DNA of 64,000 bases from Sacculina carcini (Eukaryota; Arthropoda; Thecostraca; Sacculinidae): assembly GCA_916048095.2 (NCBI GenBank), contig OU696582.1, forward strand, positions 9,232,449 to 9,296,448, written 5' to 3'. Below are positions 61,491-64,000 of the stretch, piece by piece. The position numbers and the translations under genes were made by a program. Position 1 is the first letter of the stretch. Each line of letters starts with the position of its first letter. The notes beneath the pieces were generated by a model. The model saw only the letters and a program-made list of their open reading frames with translations. It was not told where the DNA came from and did no database searches.

Positions 61491-62584
61491 CCTAAGTGTA
61501 CCCTAAGTGTTACCTAAGTGTACCCTAAGTGTTAACTAAGTGTACCCTAAGTGTTACCTAAGTGTTACCTAAGTGTGCCCTAAGTGTTACCTAAGTGTTA
61601 CCTAAGTGTGCCCTAAGTGTAGCCTAAGTGTAGCCTAAGTGTTACCTAAGTGTTACCTAAGTGTTACCTAAGTGTGCCCTAAGTGTTACCTAAGTGTGCC
61701 CTAAGTGTGCCCTAAGTGTTACCTAAGTGTACCCTAAGTGTTACCTAAGTGTGCCCTAACTGTTACCTAAGTGTGCCCTAAGTGTTACCTAAGTGTTACC
61801 TAAGTGTGCCCTAACTGTTACCTAAGTGTGCCCTAACTGTTACCTAAGTGTGCCCTAAGTGTTACCTAAGGGTACCCTAAGGGTTACCTAAGTGTACCCT
61901 AAGTGTTACCTAAGTGTTACCTAAGTGTGCCCTAAGTGTTACCTAAGTGTTACCTAAGTGTGCCCTAAGTGTAGCCTAAGTGTAGCCTAAGTGTTACCTA
62001 AGTGTTACCTAAGTGTTACCTAAGTGTTACCTAAGTGTTACCTAAGTGTTACCTAAGTGTTACCTAAGTGTTACCTAAGTGTTACCTAAGTGTTACCTAA
62101 GTGTTACCTAAATGTGCCCTAAGTGTGCCCTAAGTGTGCCCTAAGTGTTACCTAAGTGTGCCCTAAGTGTTACCTAAGTGTGCCCTAAGTGTTACCTAAG
62201 TGTGCCCTAAGTGTTACCTAAGTGTGCCCTAAGTGTTACCTAAGTGTGCCCTAAGTGTTACCTAAGTGTTACCTAAGTGTTACCTAACTGTGCCCTAAGT
62301 GTTACCTAAGTGTGCCCTAAGTGTTACCTAAGTGTGCCCTAAGTGTTACCTAAGTGTGCCCTAAGTGTTACCTAAGTGTGCCCTAACTGTTACCTAAGTG
62401 TGCCCTAAGTGTGCCCTAACTGTTACCTAAGTGTGCCCTAAGTGTTACCTAAGTGTGCCCTAAGTGTTACCTAAGTGTTACCTAAGTGTGCCCTAAGTGT
62501 TACCTAAGTGTGCCCTAAGTGTTACCTAAGTGTGCCCTAAGTGTTACCTAAGTGTGCCCTAAGTTTCACCTAAGTGTTACCTAA
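61491..62584 (+). repeat. 1,100-bp (100-unit) tandem duplication, right copy
   Basis: The second copy of 60391-61484. After it the array returns to the normal post-N context (C unit at 62582-62592), except that the O unit following N in the older copies is an A unit here. Apparent identity of the two copies makes this one of the youngest events in the window. Confidence 0.95.
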
Positions 62585-64000
62585 CTGTTACCTAAGTGTG
62601 CCCTAAGTGTTACCTAAGTGTGCCCTAAGTGTTACCTAAGTGTGCCCTAAGTGTTACCTAAGTGTGCCCTAAGTGTTACCTAAGTGTGCCCTAACTGTTA
62701 CCTAAGTGTGCCCTAAGTGTTACCTAAGTGTTACCTAAGTGTTACCTAAGTGTGCCGTAAGTGTGCCCTAAGTGTTACCTAAGTGTGCCCTAAGTGTTAC
62801 CTAAGTGTTACCTAAGTGTTACCTAAGTGTTACCTAAGTGTTACCTAAGTGTTACCTAAGTGTTACCTAAGTGTTACCTAAGTGTTACCTAAGTGTTACC
62901 TAAGTGTTACCTAAGTGTTACCTAAGTGTTACCTAAGTGTGCCCTAAGTGTGCCCTAAGTGTTACCTAAGTGTTACCTAAGTGTGCCCTAAGTGTGCCCT
63001 AAGTGTGCCCTAAGTGTTACCTAAGTGTGCCCTAAGTGTTACCTAAGTGTGCCCTAACTGTTACCTAAGTGTGCCCTAAGTGTTACCTAAGTGTACCCTA
63101 AGTGTTACCTAAGTGTACACTAAGTGTTACCTAAGTGTACCCTAAGTGTGCCCTAACTGTTACCTACGTGTGCCCTAAGTGTTACCTAAGTGTTACCTAA
63201 GTGTGCCCTAAGTGTTACCTAAGTGTGCCCTAAGTGTTACCTAAGTGTTACCTAAGTGTGCCCTAAGTGTTACCTAAGTGTGCCCTAAGTGTTACCTAAG
63301 TGTGCCCTAAGTGTTACCTAAGTGTGCCCTAAGTGTGCCCTAAGTGTTACCTAAGTGTTACCTAAGTGTTACCTAAGTGTTACCTAAGTGTACCCTAAGT
63401 GTTACCAAGTGTTACCTAAGTGTTACCTAAGTGTGCCCTAAGTGTGCCCTAACTGTTACCTAAGTGTGCCCTAAGTGTTTCCTAAGTGTGCCCTAAGTGT
63501 TACCTAAGTGTTACCTAAGTGTGCCCTAAGTGTTACCTAAGTGTGCCCTAAGTGTTACCTAAGTGTTACCTAAGTGTGCCCTAAGTGTTACCTAAGTGTG
63601 CCCTAAGTGTTACCTAAGTGTGCCCTAAGTGTTACCTAAGTGTTACCTAAGTGTACCCTAAGTGTTACCTAAGTGTACCCTAAGTGTTACCTAAGTGTAC
63701 CCTAAGTGTTACCTAAGTGTTACCTAAGTGTGCCCTAAGTGTAGCCTAAGTGTAGCCTAAGTGTTACCTAAGTGTTACCTAAGTGTACCCTAAGTGTTAC
63801 CAAGTGTTACCTAAGTGTTACCTAAGTGTTACCTAAGTGTTACCTAAGTGTTACCTAAGTGTTACCTAAGTGTGCCCTAAGTGTTACCTAAGTGTGCCCT
63901 AAGTGTTACCTAAGTGTGCCCTAAGTGTTACCTAAGTGTGCCCTAAGTGTTACCTAAGTGTGCCCTAAGTGTTACCTAAGTGTGCCCTAAGTGTGCCCTA

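Larger units (their letters stand above)
27221..61536. repeat. P units (HpaI sites), 13 copies, right half only
   Basis: The unit TAAGTGTTAAC creates GTTAAC at 27221, 32254, 35421, 38739, 41136, 43839, 45928, 49096, 51306, 53703, 60211, 60431 and 61531. Each lies in the same string D-A-D-P-D. None is seen left of 27 kb, where the equivalent D-A-D-A-D string is present (for example around 5935-5990). A single T-A-C-C to T-A-A-C change, later copied with its block, explains all of them. Confidence 0.85.
3053..61878. repeat. I-unit palindromes (KpnI sites), 17 copies
   Basis: The I unit followed by its neighbour contains the 10-bp palindrome AGGGTACCCT. GGTACC begins at 3055, 6270, 8338, 9328, 11396, 15762, 17830, 18820, 20888, 25121, 30166, 35772, 36662, 49447, 57221, 60771 and 61871. 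The spacings (2,068 three or more times, 990 twice, 7,774, 3,550, 1,100) are the higher-order periods of the array, so these sites act as rulers. Only in the copies at 35772, 49447, 57221, 60771 and 61871 is the next unit the unusual TAAGGGTTACC. Confidence 0.85.
14661..63810. repeat. J units: 10-bp monomer in a D-A-J context
   Basis: A one-base-short unit (TTACC followed directly by AAGTG) begins its CCAAG at 14668, 24160, 24896, 26193, 26973, 28732, 29941, 31249, 31677, 32006, 35107, 36437, 37855, 38316, 38491, 40888, 42955, 43416, 43591, 45680, 51058, 53455, 56556, 58832, 59227, 59897, 63405 and 63800. In each the left neighbours are D then A (TAAGTGTACCC, TAAGTGTTACC), so the loss probably happened once. 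It is usually followed by two to eleven A units. J units are the main reason why the larger periods are not multiples of 11. Confidence 0.85.
1..64000. repeat. 11-bp satellite array filling the window
   Basis: The sequence is an uninterrupted tandem array of about 5,800 units of 11 bp. The main units, written from TAA, are TAAGTGTTACC (A, 36% GC) and TAAGTGTGCCC (B, 55% GC). They often alternate, giving a 22-bp dimer rhythm, and are broken by runs of A and short runs of B. About a dozen point-variant units and one 10-bp unit recur in fixed contexts. Every canonical unit carries TAA on the plus strand and, across the unit junction, TAG on the minus strand. Because 11 is not a multiple of three, all six frames close about every 33 bp, so no protein gene is possible. 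I see no unique sequence, transposon or RNA gene. Canonical units contain no CpG. The scale and the nested duplications indicate eukaryotic satellite DNA, probably subtelomeric or heterochromatic; the location is inference and the family is not one I recognise. Confidence 0.98.

Noticed and set aside
1-64000. CRISPR array
   Set aside because: Direct repeats are abundant but there are no unique spacers; units abut each other and the spacing is 11 bp throughout.
1-64000. Protein-coding frames or a repetitive structural protein
   Set aside because: TAA on the plus strand and TAG on the minus strand recur in nearly every 11-bp unit, closing all frames about every 33 bp. Units lacking the stop (G, J) are isolated.
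1-64000. True telomere
   Set aside because: TTAGGG never occurs as an uninterrupted tandem; units alternate with TTAGGTAACAC and carry kilobase-scale duplications, which telomerase does not produce. A subtelomeric or telomere-derived satellite remains possible.
1-64000. G-quadruplex-forming region
   Set aside because: GGG runs on the minus strand are single per B unit and usually 22 bp apart, with no closely spaced set of four; short B runs give loops of eight bases at best.
1-64000. Plasmid-type iteron origin
   Set aside because: Repeat length and spacing near a helical turn recall iterons, but origins have a handful of copies beside a rep gene, not 64 kb without a gene.
1-64000. Splice signals: AG/GTAAC on the minus strand and CTAAC branch-like sites on the plus strand
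   Set aside because: They arise thousands of times from the monomer itself and there is no exon-like sequence to join.
1-64000. Old virus copies, retroelements or toxin remnants
   Set aside because: No sequence outside the satellite exists in the window, so there is nothing that could hold them.
1-64000. Assembly artefact as the explanation for the whole pattern
   Set aside because: The copies differ by consistent, linked variants and by small phase changes that follow through whole segments, which is hard to produce by mis-assembly. Individual exact duplications (5,100-, 9,492- and 1,100-bp) could still be false and are flagged for read checks.

Overview
The whole 64,000-base window is one tandem-repeat array, a satellite or giant minisatellite with an 11-bp monomer. 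I see no base outside it: no gene, RNA gene, transposon, retroelement or unique spacer. Written from the TAA, the two main monomers are A = TAAGTGTTACC and B = TAAGTGTGCCC, very often alternating A-B to give a 22-bp dimer rhythm. On the minus strand they read TTAGGTAACAC and TTAGGGCACAC, so each B unit carries a single telomere-like TTAGGG. No open frame of any length is possible, because almost every unit puts TAA on the plus strand and TAG on the minus strand and the phase rotates through all three frames every 33 bp.

The organism is a eukaryote, since a homogeneous array of this size with nested segmental duplications is satellite DNA. I do not recognise the monomer and cannot name the species. 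If the array is subtelomeric, the CCCTAA-type orientation on the plus strand would place the left end of the window toward a left-arm telomere. That is inference only.

The information lies in the order of rarer monomers, which acts as a barcode. I use these letters: C = TAACTGTTACC; D = TAAGTGTACCC; E = TAAGTGTAGCC, usually in pairs; F = TAAGTGCGCCC; G = TATGTGTGCCC; H = TAAGTGTACAC; I = TAAGGGTACCC, which holds a KpnI site; J = a 10-bp AAGTGTTACC; K = TAAATGTGCCC; L = TAAGTGTTGCC; M = TAAGTGCTACC, in pairs; N = TAAGTTTCACC; O = TAAGTGTTTCC; P = TAAGTGTTAAC, which makes a HpaI site. Following these by eye shows a cascade of direct duplications.

Layout: (1) 1-6.2 kb, two copies of a segment offset by 3,788/3,787 bp, each holding the same 88-bp inverted block of eight units (373-460 and 4161-4248), the only places where the array changes strand. 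(2) 5.86-24.84 kb, an exact head-to-tail duplication of 9,492 bp, each half containing its own 3,058-bp (278-unit) tandem duplication. (3) 24.3-33.3 kb, two copies of a roughly 5.05-kb module. (4) 31.8-58.9 kb, a three-copy segment (31803-36368, 45477-50043, 53252-57817), with a 3,192-bp pair offset by exactly 5,100 bp and a 5.9-kb pair offset by 7,775/7,774 bp laid over it. (5) 60.1-62.6 kb, the freshest events: a 220-bp (20-unit) and a 1,100-bp (100-unit) tandem duplication, the latter without a mismatch that I could see.

The array appears to have grown by repeated unequal exchange or replication-linked duplication of blocks of 0.2-9.5 kb, with point variants later copied along. All coordinates and identities were read by eye, with no alignment run.
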